From CAZGVW01 sp964529265 (GTDB taxonomy: Bacteria; Planctomycetota; Phycisphaerae; Phycisphaerales; UBA1924), in contig CAZGVW010000137.1 in assembly GCA_964529265.1 (NCBI GenBank), positions 1 to 30,127 of the forward strand: DNA of 30,127 nt, given 5' to 3'. Of this stretch, positions 17,115 through 24,412 are shown in pieces. A program made the position numbers and the translations under genes. Below the pieces are notes generated by a model. That model did no database searches. It was not told the origin of the DNA and saw only the letters and a program-made list of their open reading frames with translations. Each line of letters opens with the position of its first letter. Positions within the stretch are counted from its first letter, which is position 1.

Positions 17115-17435
17115 TCATGCCGCGGCGGTCGTGTTGGGGGTGGTGGCGACGGGGGTTGCGGGATGCGCGGGGGCGGGTGTGGGCGCATGAGTGGGGCGGA
17201 GGCGGTCGAGGAGGTCGGCGAGGCGGCGCTGGCCGGCTTCGAGGGCTGACATGGCGCGTGTGTTGTCGCGGACGACGTCCACGAGGAGGTCGAGTTGGAG
17301 GCGGTGCTCGAGGAGGCGCTCGTGGGCTTCGGCGATCTGGCGTTCGCGGAGTGCGCCGTGGCGGCGCTCGGAGAGCCACATCCAGGCGATGAGGCCGGCG
17401 GCGCCGAACTGGGTGATGGTGGTGGCGAGGTCCAT
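17115..17435 (-). CDS. Small membrane-anchored coiled-coil protein at the end of the phage-like cluster
   Basis: A 106-residue protein. Residues 3-22 are a single membrane helix (LATTITQFGAAGLIAWMWLS), followed by a charged coiled coil to about residue 80 (RHGALRERQIAEAHERLLEH and on) and a Pro/Ala/Thr tail. This layout is seen in small phage holin-like and spanin-like proteins and also in unrelated membrane coiled coils, so the phage role is only inferred from position. It is the last gene on the minus strand after the capsid series, 387 bp beyond the preceding gene, and is bracketed by repeat copies A and B. The start at 17435 is followed upstream by a heptamer array and GGGGAGG-like sequence. 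Confidence 0.65.
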   Translation of the reverse strand: MDLATTITQFGAAGLIAWMWLSERRHGALRERQIAEAHERLLEHRLQLDLLVDVVRDNTRAMSALEAGQRRLADLLDRLRPTHAPTPAPAHPATPVATTPNTTAAA

Positions 17436-17440
17436 GGGGA

Positions 17441-17466
17441 GGAATGTGGCAGGTGGAATGTGGGGG
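17441..17466. repeat. Heptanucleotide array upstream of the coiled-coil gene
   Basis: GGAATGT, GGCAGGT, GGAATGT and GGGGGAA run in 7-bp phase starting five bases before the ATG at 17435 (minus strand). The units match those at trmL and bioD, about 14 kb away. Confidence 0.8.
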
Positions 17467-17610
17467 AATACGCGAGGCGGGAGGATCTCAAAGGCTCGTC
17501 CGCCCCCTACGGGGGCGGTGAGAAGTGGGCGGGTGACCGGAGGCTTGCTCGCTTCGCTCGCTGCGCCTCCGGCAACAGCCGCGCGCCCCTCCGTGGCGAT
17601 TCGAAGTTGT

Positions 17611-17816
17611 GTGGCATGGACGGCCTTGGGTTGTCCATGGTTCGGGGTGGGAAGGGCATGGAGCGGCGAAGCGCCGTTCCATGCCACACGGGCGCGGAGG
17701 GCGGCGCGTGATGGTGTGCACGAGGCGGGAGCAACGGAGGGCATAGCCACCCAAAGCGGTGACCATGCCACCCGGATTGTCCCATGCCACCTCATGCCGC
17801 CCAAAGCATGGGTGGC
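17611..17816. repeat. Multi-hairpin repeat, copy B
   Basis: Hairpins at 17615-17639 (CATGGAC/GTCCATG), 17655-17685 (GGCATGGA-g-CGGCG with CGCCG-t-TCCATGCC), 17746-17763 (GCCACC/GGTGaC) and 17786-17816 (GCCACC, bulged T, CATGC with GCATGGGTGGC). The first three match copy A in order, with scattered substitutions and different spacers. Copy B occupies about half of the 387-bp gene-free interval 17436-17822; the rest, apart from the heptamer array, shows no recognisable structure. Confidence 0.8.
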
Positions 17817-17822
17817 TCGAGG

Positions 17823-18218
17823 TCATGGTGGAATTGGCGCATCGTTGACGAGGCGGATGTAGTCGGCGTCGTAGTGGAGGCTGACTTTGCGGGCGCGGTC
17901 GATGCGGTCGGCGGGGGTGAAGCGGAGGAAGGTCATGTTGGGCCACTCCGTGCCGGCGTGGTCGATGAGCGTGCCTTTGAGCGCGGCTTCGGCGCGCTGG
18001 CGGATGGCTTCGACGAGCGTCCAGAGCGCTTCGTCGTCATCGGCGATGAGGCGGCCGGTCTGCGTGATGCGGAGTTCGATGGGGCGCGCGATGACTTCGG
18101 TCGCGTCCTGGAGTTCGTCGATCACGAGCGGCGGGAGCCACAGGCGGCCGACGGCGCGGAGCGTGAAGCGGTGCGGGCCGGAGTTGAAGAGCGAGATTCC
18201 GGCGATGCTGCTGGCCAT
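17823..18218 (-). CDS. Phage-cluster protein, possibly tail/baseplate-associated
   Basis: A 131-residue soluble protein I cannot name. It begins MASSIAGISLFNSGPHRFTL and contains VGRLWLPPLVIDELQDATEV, a central helix ALWTLVEAIRQRAEAALKGT and a beta-rich end (TEWPNMTFLRFTPADRID, then VSLHYDADYIRL). The GPHRF...GR start and the closing YDADYIRL recall short phage structural proteins that plug the head-to-tail interface, but this is only an impression. A strong AGGAGGAG ribosome site precedes the ATG at 18218, which lies three bases after the preceding gene's stop. This indicates translational coupling within the cluster. Confidence 0.6.
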   Translation of the reverse strand: MASSIAGISLFNSGPHRFTLRAVGRLWLPPLVIDELQDATEVIARPIELRITQTGRLIADDDEALWTLVEAIRQRAEAALKGTLIDHAGTEWPNMTFLRFTPADRIDRARKVSLHYDADYIRLVNDAPIPP

Positions 18219-18221
18219 GGC

Positions 18222-18659
18222 TCAGTTCTCCTCCTCTGCGGAAACGAGAATCGGGTCGCTCGCGCCGTCATCGGAGATGGCGACGAGCGCGATGGTCTGG
18301 AGCCAGCCGAGGGAGCGGCTGTGATCGTGGCGCACCCTCGTGACGACGGCCTGGGCGCTGATGAGACGTCCCGCGCGATCGGAGTTCGCCGCGGCGGCGC
18401 GGAAGGAGAGCGCGCCGAGCGCGCCGGGCGCGAGCGCGGCGGACGGCGCGGCTGTTTCGGGCGATACATTGCGCTCGATGACGATGTCCACGCGCTGCTC
18501 CGGCGCATCGGCGAAACCGACGTGCGGGCCGAGATCGGTGAACTCCAGCGCCAGCCGCGCGGCGGAGCGGTTGATGGAGATGGAGCGCACGCCATCGAGC
18601 GTGAGCGACGGGGCGCCGGCGAGGGCGAGCGTGACGAGTTCGGGATTGAGCCAGAGCAT
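18222..18659 (-). CDS. Putative phage tail-tube-like protein
   Basis: A 145-residue beta-rich protein starting MLWLNPELVTLALAGAPSLT. Strands containing GVRSISINRSAARLALEFTD, LGPHVGFADAPEQRVDIVIE and SLGWLQTIALVAISDDGASD fit a single beta-barrel such as phage tail-tube or head-completion proteins. The assignment is by fold impression and position only. Its ATG at 18659 is four bases after the stop of the preceding gene (18664), and its own stop is three bases before the next start, so the three genes form a tight unit. The upstream in-frame extension to 18812 overlaps the preceding gene and is rejected. Confidence 0.6.
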   Translation of the reverse strand: MLWLNPELVTLALAGAPSLTLDGVRSISINRSAARLALEFTDLGPHVGFADAPEQRVDIVIERNVSPETAAPSAALAPGALGALSFRAAAANSDRAGRLISAQAVVTRVRHDHSRSLGWLQTIALVAISDDGASDPILVSAEEEN

Positions 18660-18663
18660 GGCG

Positions 18664-19302
18664 CTAGATCCTTTCGAGGCGGAGGGCGTCGAAGGGGCGG
18701 AGGGCATCGGGCGCGCCGTCGTCGTTGAGATCGACGGCGACGGCGAGGCGCGCGCGTTCGGCGATGAAACGGCGCTTGTGCATGAGGGCGCGGGCCCAGG
18801 CGGGGGAGGCATCGCCCGAGGTCGCGGCGGCGGCGGCGAGGATGAGGTTCAGCGCGCCGAGGGCTTCCAGCCGCACGAGGGCGCGGCTGTTGGTGACATC
18901 GCTCACGTTCGGGCGCTGCTCCGGGTCGGAAGGCTCGATGCCGGCGGAGCGCATGAGCGTTTCGTGAATGACGGTGATCTGCGGAAGGAACGTGGAGATG
19001 GCGATCGAAGCATCTTCCTGCGGCAGGGGCGGGAGGGGAGGATCATCGATGGAGGCGCGGAGGAGCGAGACGGTGAGTTCTTCCGCGGAGACGCGATCGA
19101 CGACTTCGAGCGGCGCGCCGTTCACCATGACCACGTGCCCGGACGTGATTCCGAGGGCTTCGAAATCGACCTTGTTGGTGGTGAGCGCGGTTCCGGCGAG
19201 CGTGGCGCCGGTGGCGCTGCCGAGGCGCTGGGCCGACCAGCCGACGTCGCGGAAGAGCGTGGGTTCGTAGACGAGCAGGTCGCGGTCTTTGGCGAAGGGC
19301 AT
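18664..19302 (-). CDS. Putative phage head-tail connector-region protein
   Basis: A 212-residue protein directly after the capsid gene in the transcription order. The N-terminus MPFAKDRDLLVYEPTLFRDV leads to a beta-rich half (GITSGHVVMVNGAPLEVVDR). A helical half follows (FLPQITVIHETLMRSAGIEP, then RALVRLEALGALNLILAAAA). LVYEP...FRDV and the later helices are what one expects of a small adaptor or head-completion protein downstream of an HK97-fold capsid gene, but I recognise no family signature. The C-terminal VDLNDDGAPDALRPFDALRL contains a DxNxDGxxD motif resembling a calcium-binding loop, which is unusual. The start ATG at 19302 is preceded by GGAG. Confidence 0.6.
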   Translation of the reverse strand: MPFAKDRDLLVYEPTLFRDVGWSAQRLGSATGATLAGTALTTNKVDFEALGITSGHVVMVNGAPLEVVDRVSAEELTVSLLRASIDDPPLPPLPQEDASIAISTFLPQITVIHETLMRSAGIEPSDPEQRPNVSDVTNSRALVRLEALGALNLILAAAAATSGDASPAWARALMHKRRFIAERARLAVAVDLNDDGAPDALRPFDALRLERI

Positions 19303-19436
19303 GGGAGGGCTCCGGAAGTGGATACGGGATGTGGGACGGAGGAAAAGATGCAGGGGCGCAGGAGGAAGGGGCGCTCAGGTGGTGGGTTGTCGCGACAATC
19401 GCCTTCGCTCCTGCGCCTGCTGCATCCGGAGGCGCG

Positions 19437-20606
19437 CTACGCCGCGAGGGCGTGGATAACGCCGTGGGCGTTTTCGTTGCGCATTTCGAGCGTGTACTCG
19501 CCGATCACCTGGCCGACTTCGCTATCGCCGCCGCTGGAGAGGCGCTTGAAGTGGAAACTGCGTCCGGAGAGGGGCAGGACGCCGAGGCGCGAGGAATCGA
19601 GGAGGAGGATGGAATCGGGGGGGACGTAGCGGCTGAGGATGACGCGGGCGACGCCGAAATCGCTGGAATAGGTGCTGACGAGGCTGCGGACTTCGGTGTC
19701 TCGCGCGGAGTAGGCGCGGTTCTCGCCGATGAAGGCGTTGATGCGGCGCTTCTGGGCGCCGCCGACCACGATGGTGTCGATGACGGCGCTGGATTCCTCC
19801 CAGACGCGGCGGAGGACGGCGTTGAGCACGTCTTCGTTGAGTTCATCCGTGCCGATGCCGCCGCCATCGGGGATGCCGCCGATCCCGGGCTGGAAGACGT
19901 TGGTGGTGATGAAGGAGCGCAGGCCGCGCATCGTGCGGCGGACGGTGTCGCCGCCCTGGGGGTTGGCGCTGGGCGCGACGCCGTTGATGACGGAGTTCTC
20001 GAGATCGCGCAGGAGTTCGCGCAGGCGCTCCTGCTTCTGGTAGTCCATTTCGTCTTCGACGCCGATGGCCTGCGCGGCGAGCTGGGAGCCGCTGACCTCG
20101 ACGGTGGAGGCGAAGATTTGCGAATAGTTGGTGCGGCGCGAGCGGTTGGTGAAGCGGGCGGGGGTGCGATCGGCGCCTTCGAGCGCGGCGTTGCCGATGA
20201 TGTGGAGGATGGTGTTATCGGTGAGGGATTCGGCGGTTGTGCCGCCATAGCCGCGCACGACGGTGAGCACGTTGCCGGCGACGGCGGTGACGAGCATGAC
20301 TTCGAGGCCGAGGCTGGTGCGGACCTGGTCGCCCGGCTGGAAGCGCGGGCCGTTGTCCACGGTGATGGCGGTGGCGGCGGTGGGGCTGGGCGTGAAGACG
20401 GTCTGGTTGATCTGATCGGTGTTGGGGAGGAGTGCGTCTTCGAGCCATTCGTGGAGTGTGCTGCGCGCAGCGCGGCGGGGGTCGCCCAGGTGATCGAGCA
20501 GGGGCGTCTCGAAGGGGCTGATGAGGCCGATGATGTCGCTGACATCCTCCGCGAGTTCGGGGAGGGTCGCGCCGGCGGAATAGGTTGCTTTTCCGGTGAA
20601 CGCCAT
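19437..20606 (-). CDS. HK97-fold major capsid protein (SU10/DUF5309-like)
   Basis: A 389-residue protein matching the SU10/DUF5309 type of phage major head protein. The N-terminal arm MAFTGKATYSAGATLPELAE leads to DVSDIIGLISPFETPLLDHL. A beta-rich insertion with VRGYGGTTAESLTDNTILHI follows, then the E-loop region (RFTNRSRRTNYSQIFASTVE) with EDEMDYQKQERLRELLRDLE. The C-terminal axial part contains IDTIVVGGAQKRRINAFIGE and SRYVPPDSILLLDSSRLGVL. No frameshift or internal stop is seen. A good AAGGAG ribosome site precedes the ATG at 20606. It lies between the scaffold-like and connector genes. Capsids of this group usually need a scaffold, a protease or both. Confidence 0.85.
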   Translation of the reverse strand: MAFTGKATYSAGATLPELAEDVSDIIGLISPFETPLLDHLGDPRRAARSTLHEWLEDALLPNTDQINQTVFTPSPTAATAITVDNGPRFQPGDQVRTSLGLEVMLVTAVAGNVLTVVRGYGGTTAESLTDNTILHIIGNAALEGADRTPARFTNRSRRTNYSQIFASTVEVSGSQLAAQAIGVEDEMDYQKQERLRELLRDLENSVINGVAPSANPQGGDTVRRTMRGLRSFITTNVFQPGIGGIPDGGGIGTDELNEDVLNAVLRRVWEESSAVIDTIVVGGAQKRRINAFIGENRAYSARDTEVRSLVSTYSSDFGVARVILSRYVPPDSILLLDSSRLGVLPLSGRSFHFKRLSSGGDSEVGQVIGEYTLEMRNENAHGVIHALAA

Positions 20607-20669
20607 GGTGTGGGCTCCTTTGTGTATGTGGTGTGAAGCGGAGTCGTGTGTGTGAGCGGGAAGGCGGGT

Positions 20670-21176
20670 TCAGCAGCCGCGTTTGGCGCGGAGGTAGCGG
20701 AGGACGGAGCGGCGATCGCCGTGTCTGGCGGCGTCGGTGGCGGCGGCTTCGGCGGTGGCGAGGGGCGCGGGTTCGATTCCGGCGCTCATGACGGAGGCGC
20801 CGGGCTGCGCGGAGGCGGAAGCGGTGCGGAAGAGGAAGGGTTTGCGGTCTTTGAGCGCGGCGATGACGGAGTGGGGATCGGGCGGAGTGGTCTGGGGCGC
20901 GTTGTCGGCGGGTGCGCCGTTGGATTCGCTCATGGCGCGCTCGGCCATGATGAGTGCGGTCTCGACATCGATGGCGCCGGCTTCGCGGAGCGCGGATTCG
21001 AGCGTGTGGCGGCGGGAATCGGCGTCGCGGGCTGCGCGGGCGTCGGCGAGTGCGGATTCGAGTTCGCGCACTTTGGTTTCGAGGGCTTCGGCGCGGGATT
21101 GGAGCGCGGCGGGCTCGGGCTGGGTCGCCGGGGGAGCCGCGGGGGTGTTGCTGTTGCTGGGGTTGGGTGTGGTCAC
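20670..21176 (-). CDS. Scaffold-like coiled-coil protein
   Basis: A 168-residue protein, Ala/Pro-rich at the start and then a clear coiled coil (AALQSRAEALETKVRELESA, LADARAARDADSRRHTLESA). After this come helices (EAGAIDVETALIMAERAMSE) and a conserved-looking ALKDRKPFLFRT. Position between portal and capsid, small size and coiled-coil content fit phage scaffolding proteins, which nucleate procapsid assembly. GTG at 21176 is the start, with AGGAG upstream. The C-terminus (RRSVLRYLRAKRGC) is basic, typical of the capsid-binding end of scaffolds. Sequence alone does not prove the role. Confidence 0.6.
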   Translation of the reverse strand: MTTPNPSNSNTPAAPPATQPEPAALQSRAEALETKVRELESALADARAARDADSRRHTLESALREAGAIDVETALIMAERAMSESNGAPADNAPQTTPPDPHSVIAALKDRKPFLFRTASASAQPGASVMSAGIEPAPLATAEAAATDAARHGDRRSVLRYLRAKRGC

Positions 21177-21256
21177 TGGGTGAATCTCCTGTGTGGTGCG
21201 TGGTGGGGTGGCGGTGATGAGCGGCGGCGGTTGAAGGTGTGCGGGTTGCGGCGCGG

Positions 21257-22795
21257 CTACGACACGCCCTCATCGCCAGCGCCGTAGCCGAGTTCGGTGA
21301 GCACGCGATCGTGCGGGATGCCGAGATCGCGCTTGGCCGCGGCGGATTCGAGTCGTTCGCTTTCGCGCAGCGGGAGCGGTTCGGGCCAGGCGATGCGGAC
21401 CTTGCGCTCGGCGGGCGACGTGCGGTAGACGCCGGCGATATCGAGGGCGCGGAGGATGAGTTCGGAGAGTTGCGCGAGGCCGCGGCCATAGGACACCTGT
21501 TTGCGCGCCGTCTTGGCGAGCATGCCGAGCATGGTCACGCGGAGCGCGTTTTCGCTGGAGAGTTGTCCGATGCGTGCGCGGATGACGCCCGCCGCGACGG
21601 GCGTGACGGACGAGGTTTTGTCCATCGCCTGTCGGATTTCCTCGATGTGCGCGGTTTCGCCGGGGGAGGCGCCGTCGCCGCCGAAGGAATCGATGGAGGC
21701 ATCGGTGTTGTCGGTGAGCCAGACCTGTCCGGGGCCGACGGCGACGCGGCCGGAACCGGAATCGCCGAGGCCCATGCCCTTGACGAGGTACATGCGGAAC
21801 GACTGCATGGTGACGCGGTGCGCGCGATCGGTGAGGCGCGTGTTGAGTTCATCCTGGAGCGGGATGAGCGGCTCGACCTCGCTGAGGCCGGCGTGCCGGA
21901 AGGGCTGGCTGATGTTCTGGATGTGGATGACGGGCAGTGCGCCGAGGCGGTTGGGCGCATCGGCGACGAGGCGGCCGTGTTCGTAGCGCTGCGCGTGCGA
22001 AGCGGAGATGATCTCGATGACTTCGGCGGTGGCGCGCTGGGCGGGGGCGCCGGGGGAGAGGAGGCGGCGCGCGAAGGAGCGAGGCTGCACGGCGGATTGG
22101 GTTTTCTCGAACGCGATGATCATCGCGTCGAGGCGGCGGTAATCGTCCGGGTTCAGGAGGGGGACAGCGCGCGGGGGCTCGATGAGTTCGATGCGGAGCG
22201 TGTGGGCGAAGTCGAGGGTGCGGGCAAGGGGGGAGGTGGAGGTGGTGGTGTTGCGTGGGGATGCGGCGCGATCGAAGAGGGTGTCGGCGCGCAGGAGGAG
22301 ATCGATGTGGCCATAGACGGCGCCGAGGAGCGCCATGTCCTGGAGGAGCGCGGCGCCGCCGGAGGCTTCGAAGACGGCGTCGAGGATCTGGGCGATTTCC
22401 GCGCGGCGGGATTCATCAGGCGCGGTGGAGACGAAACTGATAGGCCGGCCGAACATGAAATCGACCATGGCGTGGATTCGCCAGGCGATGTCGTTCTCGA
22501 TGACGATGTCGGGTCGGCGGCGGGCGCGATCGTCGGTGAGGGGATCGGCGGGATGGGGGCGGAGGCGCGGCGGGAGGCCGACTTCCTGCGCGAGGGGCGG
22601 GCGCGCGGAGGGCGAGTGCGAGGCGTGCGCGGGCGCGAGCGGGGCTGCGCCGGGGCAATCGAGGCGCTCGTTGCGGTAGTGACGCCAGAAGCGCGCGAGC
22701 GCGGGGAGCGTGCGGGCGCGGTGCTCGTGGAGGAGCGCGGCGAGGAGGGCTTCGTCGAGTTTGATGTCGGCGAACGGGCCGAGTTGGAGCGGCAT
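21257..22795 (-). CDS. Phage portal protein (SPP1 gp6-like)
   Basis: A 512-residue protein with the layout of portal proteins. The N-terminal wing contains DIVIENDIAWRIHAMVDFMF followed by GRPISF, the usual NxIVdxxxgYxxGkPi region. A helical stem and crown follow, with PVIHIQNISQPFRHAGLSEV, where the portal family has its G-x-S-D/E-V/L-x-x-l motif, and the pore-lining and loop region TRLTDRAHRVTMQSFRMYLV. The end RESERLESAAAKRDLGIPHD fits the C-terminal clip. The ring of 12 copies sits at the capsid vertex and is the DNA gate. GGGAGG precedes the ATG at 22795. It is first in the structural series, with no terminase gene beside it. Confidence 0.78.
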   Translation of the reverse strand: MPLQLGPFADIKLDEALLAALLHEHRARTLPALARFWRHYRNERLDCPGAAPLAPAHASHSPSARPPLAQEVGLPPRLRPHPADPLTDDRARRRPDIVIENDIAWRIHAMVDFMFGRPISFVSTAPDESRRAEIAQILDAVFEASGGAALLQDMALLGAVYGHIDLLLRADTLFDRAASPRNTTTSTSPLARTLDFAHTLRIELIEPPRAVPLLNPDDYRRLDAMIIAFEKTQSAVQPRSFARRLLSPGAPAQRATAEVIEIISASHAQRYEHGRLVADAPNRLGALPVIHIQNISQPFRHAGLSEVEPLIPLQDELNTRLTDRAHRVTMQSFRMYLVKGMGLGDSGSGRVAVGPGQVWLTDNTDASIDSFGGDGASPGETAHIEEIRQAMDKTSSVTPVAAGVIRARIGQLSSENALRVTMLGMLAKTARKQVSYGRGLAQLSELILRALDIAGVYRTSPAERKVRIAWPEPLPLRESERLESAAAKRDLGIPHDRVLTELGYGAGDEGVS

Positions 22796-23081
22796 GGGCG
22801 CCTCCCGGGCGTGGGTGTGTGCGAGCGGGCAACGAAGGTGCGAGCGGGCGTGTCCCGGCCCGGCTGATGCGGGCCTCTACACACCCCTGGGGAGGGCCGT
22901 GTTTGTGCGCGCAAAACACGTCACTGCGCGCGAGGCGATCGCGCAAGTGCTTGCGGCGCATGGAGAAGAAAATCTGCGAATTTTGGATTTCGGCCTTCCG
23001 GCGCGCAGGGGGGGTGGGGGCGCTGGAAGCGCGCGCGAGGCTAATTAAGTGACGGATGGGCGCGCGGGGAAATGGGCGCGA
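22796..23081. other. 286-bp gene-free interval ahead of the portal gene
   Basis: Parts of this interval are more AT-rich than the flanks (around 22962-22995), and several imperfect palindromes stand close together: GTGTTT/AAACAC near 22898-22919 and GCGCGC...CGCGC near 22926-22946. No terminase-like reading frame or tRNA is seen. It is the natural place for a promoter of the structural genes, but no convincing -10/-35 pair is visible. Confidence 0.4.
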
Positions 23082-23570
23082 TCAGGTCAATCGTGCGCCG
23101 GTGGGCTCGACGCACCCGCCGCGGGGGAGGAGGCGGGAGATGGCGGAGGCGCGGGCGTAGAGGAGGCGGCTGATGGCGATTTTGGAGCGTGTGCGCGTGA
23201 GGTGGGCGGTGATGGAGAGGGATTCGGCGCTGTTTGGCGCGGAATTCGCCGGAGCATCGATGTGGAGGAGGTTGCGCTCGGGGTCTTCGCGCCAGGCGCA
23301 GGGGAATGGCGCGGGTGTGATGCTGTGTTCGCGCGTGTGCGCCTCATCGGTGAGGAAAAGGGCGCAGCGGGCGCGGTTTGGGGAGATTCGGTCGATGCGG
23401 GCGGTGAGTGTGGCGCGGTGGTCGGTGTTTCCGGTGAACTCGGGCGGGCCGGAATCGGAAATGACGACGCCGCGGAGCGACCATTTGACGATGAGCGATT
23501 GTTTCGCGGCGCGCGCGGCGGTTGTGCGTGTTGTTGGGCGTGCGGCGAACTGTCGTGCAGCCGCGGGCAT
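23082..23570 (-). CDS. Unknown protein between regulator and phage-like genes
   Basis: A 162-residue protein without a recognisable family. It has an Ala/Arg/Thr-rich N-terminal segment, then a beta-rich core (QSLIVKWSLRGVVISDSG, HRATLTARIDRISPNRARCA, LFLTDEAHTREHSITP), then a region that looks like a PilZ-type barrel from its HRATLTARI...NRARCALFLT strands. The C-terminus (SKIAISRLLYARASAISRLL) is basic and amphipathic. PilZ is only a loose resemblance; I do not see the RxxxR...DxSxxG signature. The ATG at 23570 is 26 bases after the stop of the GbsR-type gene, so the two are probably one operon. The portal gene follows 286 bp later. Confidence 0.65.
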   Translation of the reverse strand: MPAAARQFAARPTTRTTAARAAKQSLIVKWSLRGVVISDSGPPEFTGNTDHRATLTARIDRISPNRARCALFLTDEAHTREHSITPAPFPCAWREDPERNLLHIDAPANSAPNSAESLSITAHLTRTRSKIAISRLLYARASAISRLLPRGGCVEPTGARLT

Positions 23571-23596
23571 ATCGCTGATCCGGGGTTTCTGAGGCG

Positions 23597-24157
23597 TCAG
23601 ACGATCTTGGAGAGCGCGCTGGCCGCGAGTTTCAGGCCGACGCCGGAGGGGCTGACGAAGCGCTGGCTGAGTCGATCGAGCGTCTGGATGGTCTGGAGCA
23701 TGGCGTCGAGGCGATCGTTGTGGCCGGCGATGGCGGGGGCTTCGACGGCGGGGAGGTTCTGCATGCGCGCCGGCGCGGTCATATCGCGGATCTCGTAGAG
23801 CGAAGCGAGGACGGGCTCCATTTCGCGCTTCATGCGCTCGCGCACGATGGTGCGGAACATGGTCCAGACATCGGTCTCGGCGAGGAAATACTCTTTTCGG
23901 TCGCCGCGGCGGTGTGAGCGCGAGACCAGGCCCCATTCGACGAGGGCGCGCAGACTCATGGACGCGTTGCCACGGCTGATCTGGAGACGCTCCATCACTT
24001 CGTCGGTGTTCATGCCTTCGCCGGCGATGTAGAGCAGGGCGTGGACCTCGGCCATGGTGCGGCTGATGCCCCAGACGCTGCCCATCTGGCCCCAGGTGGA
24101 GATGAAGCGATCCTGGGCTTCGGTGAGCGTGCGTCGTGCGGCGGATTCGGCGCTCAT
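23597..24157 (-). CDS. GbsR/MarR-family transcriptional regulator
   Basis: A 186-residue winged-helix regulator. The DNA-binding domain reads WGISRTMAEVHALLYIAGEG, then MNTDEVMERLQISRGNASMS (recognition helix region) and LRALVEWGLVSRSHRRGDRK (wing). The C-terminal half is a long helical dimerisation segment. The N-terminal TEAQDRFISTWGQMGSVWGI is characteristic of the GbsR subgroup, which in Bacillus controls choline and glycine-betaine genes and in many bacteria regulates its own operon. The start at 24157 is supported by GGAGA seven bases upstream. An 18-bp palindrome lies 63 bases upstream, a likely operator. The unknown gene at 23082-23570 follows by 26 bases and the capsid series lies further downstream on the same strand. 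Confidence 0.85.
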   Translation of the reverse strand: MSAESAARRTLTEAQDRFISTWGQMGSVWGISRTMAEVHALLYIAGEGMNTDEVMERLQISRGNASMSLRALVEWGLVSRSHRRGDRKEYFLAETDVWTMFRTIVRERMKREMEPVLASLYEIRDMTAPARMQNLPAVEAPAIAGHNDRLDAMLQTIQTLDRLSQRFVSPSGVGLKLAASALSKIV

Positions 24158-24219
24158 GGGACGTCTCCGGTGGGCTTTCTGTGCGGAGGATAGCCGGGAG
24201 GAGGCGGATAGTCGATACA

Positions 24220-24237
24220 TTTCAGAAACTTCTGAAA
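24220..24237. promoter_or_regulatory. 18-bp palindromic operator upstream of the GbsR-type gene
   Basis: TTTCAGAA-AC-TTCTGAAA is a perfect inverted repeat apart from its 2-base centre, in an AT-rich patch of otherwise GC-rich DNA. In the minus direction it overlaps a weak promoter-like arrangement (TTGTTT about 18 bases before TATCGA). It lies 63 bases before the regulator ATG, so autorepression is the simplest reading. Confidence 0.65.
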
Positions 24238-24319
24238 ACAAATCTAGCAGGACGAGGCTTGGCGGGGCGGCGAGTGGCCGGTAGACTTGTGTTTGGAAAC
24301 TGTTTGGAGGCTTGGCCCT

Positions 24320-24412
24320 ATGGCCCACGCTGCCGATGTCGCCCGGTACATGCTGTACCTGGCGGCGGGTGAACCTGAGCCGGAGGCGGTGACTCATCTG
24401 CGCCTGCAAAAA
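24320..24412 (+). pseudogene. Truncated Panacea (SocA/PanA-type) antitoxin gene
   Basis: The 31 codons from ATG 24320 read MAHAADVARYMLYLAAGEPE, then PEAVTHLRLQK. This is the N-terminus of the Panacea/DUF4065 domain, whose members read xxDVAKYxLYLA...lxxLKLQKLLYYAQ. The match stops exactly at LQK; the frame then enters a terminator stem and unrelated sequence, so the LLYYAQ core and the rest of the domain (about 130 residues) are missing. Panacea proteins are antitoxins paired with varied toxins. The upstream sequence TTTGGAGG provides a ribosome-site-like GGAGG eight bases before the ATG, which supports this being a former gene start. No toxin gene is visible nearby. Confidence 0.6.

Noticed and set aside
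15805..17491. Long minus-strand frames running from the SPOR-like lipoprotein start through the small lipoprotein and repeats.
   Set aside because: The conserved-looking part is confined to 16334-16867 and 17115-17435. The rest is Ser/Pro/Arg-rich shadow translation and repeat sequence.
19329..20636. Plus-strand open frame of over 400 codons opposite the capsid gene.
   Set aside because: Gly/Asp/Ala/Val-rich antisense translation of a high-GC gene. The minus frame has a clear capsid signature and ribosome site.
22710..23048. Plus-strand frame ending LRILDFGLPARRGGGGAGSA, lying partly in the gap before the portal gene.
   Set aside because: It starts inside the portal gene and has no family pattern. 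It is better explained as part of an intergenic regulatory region.
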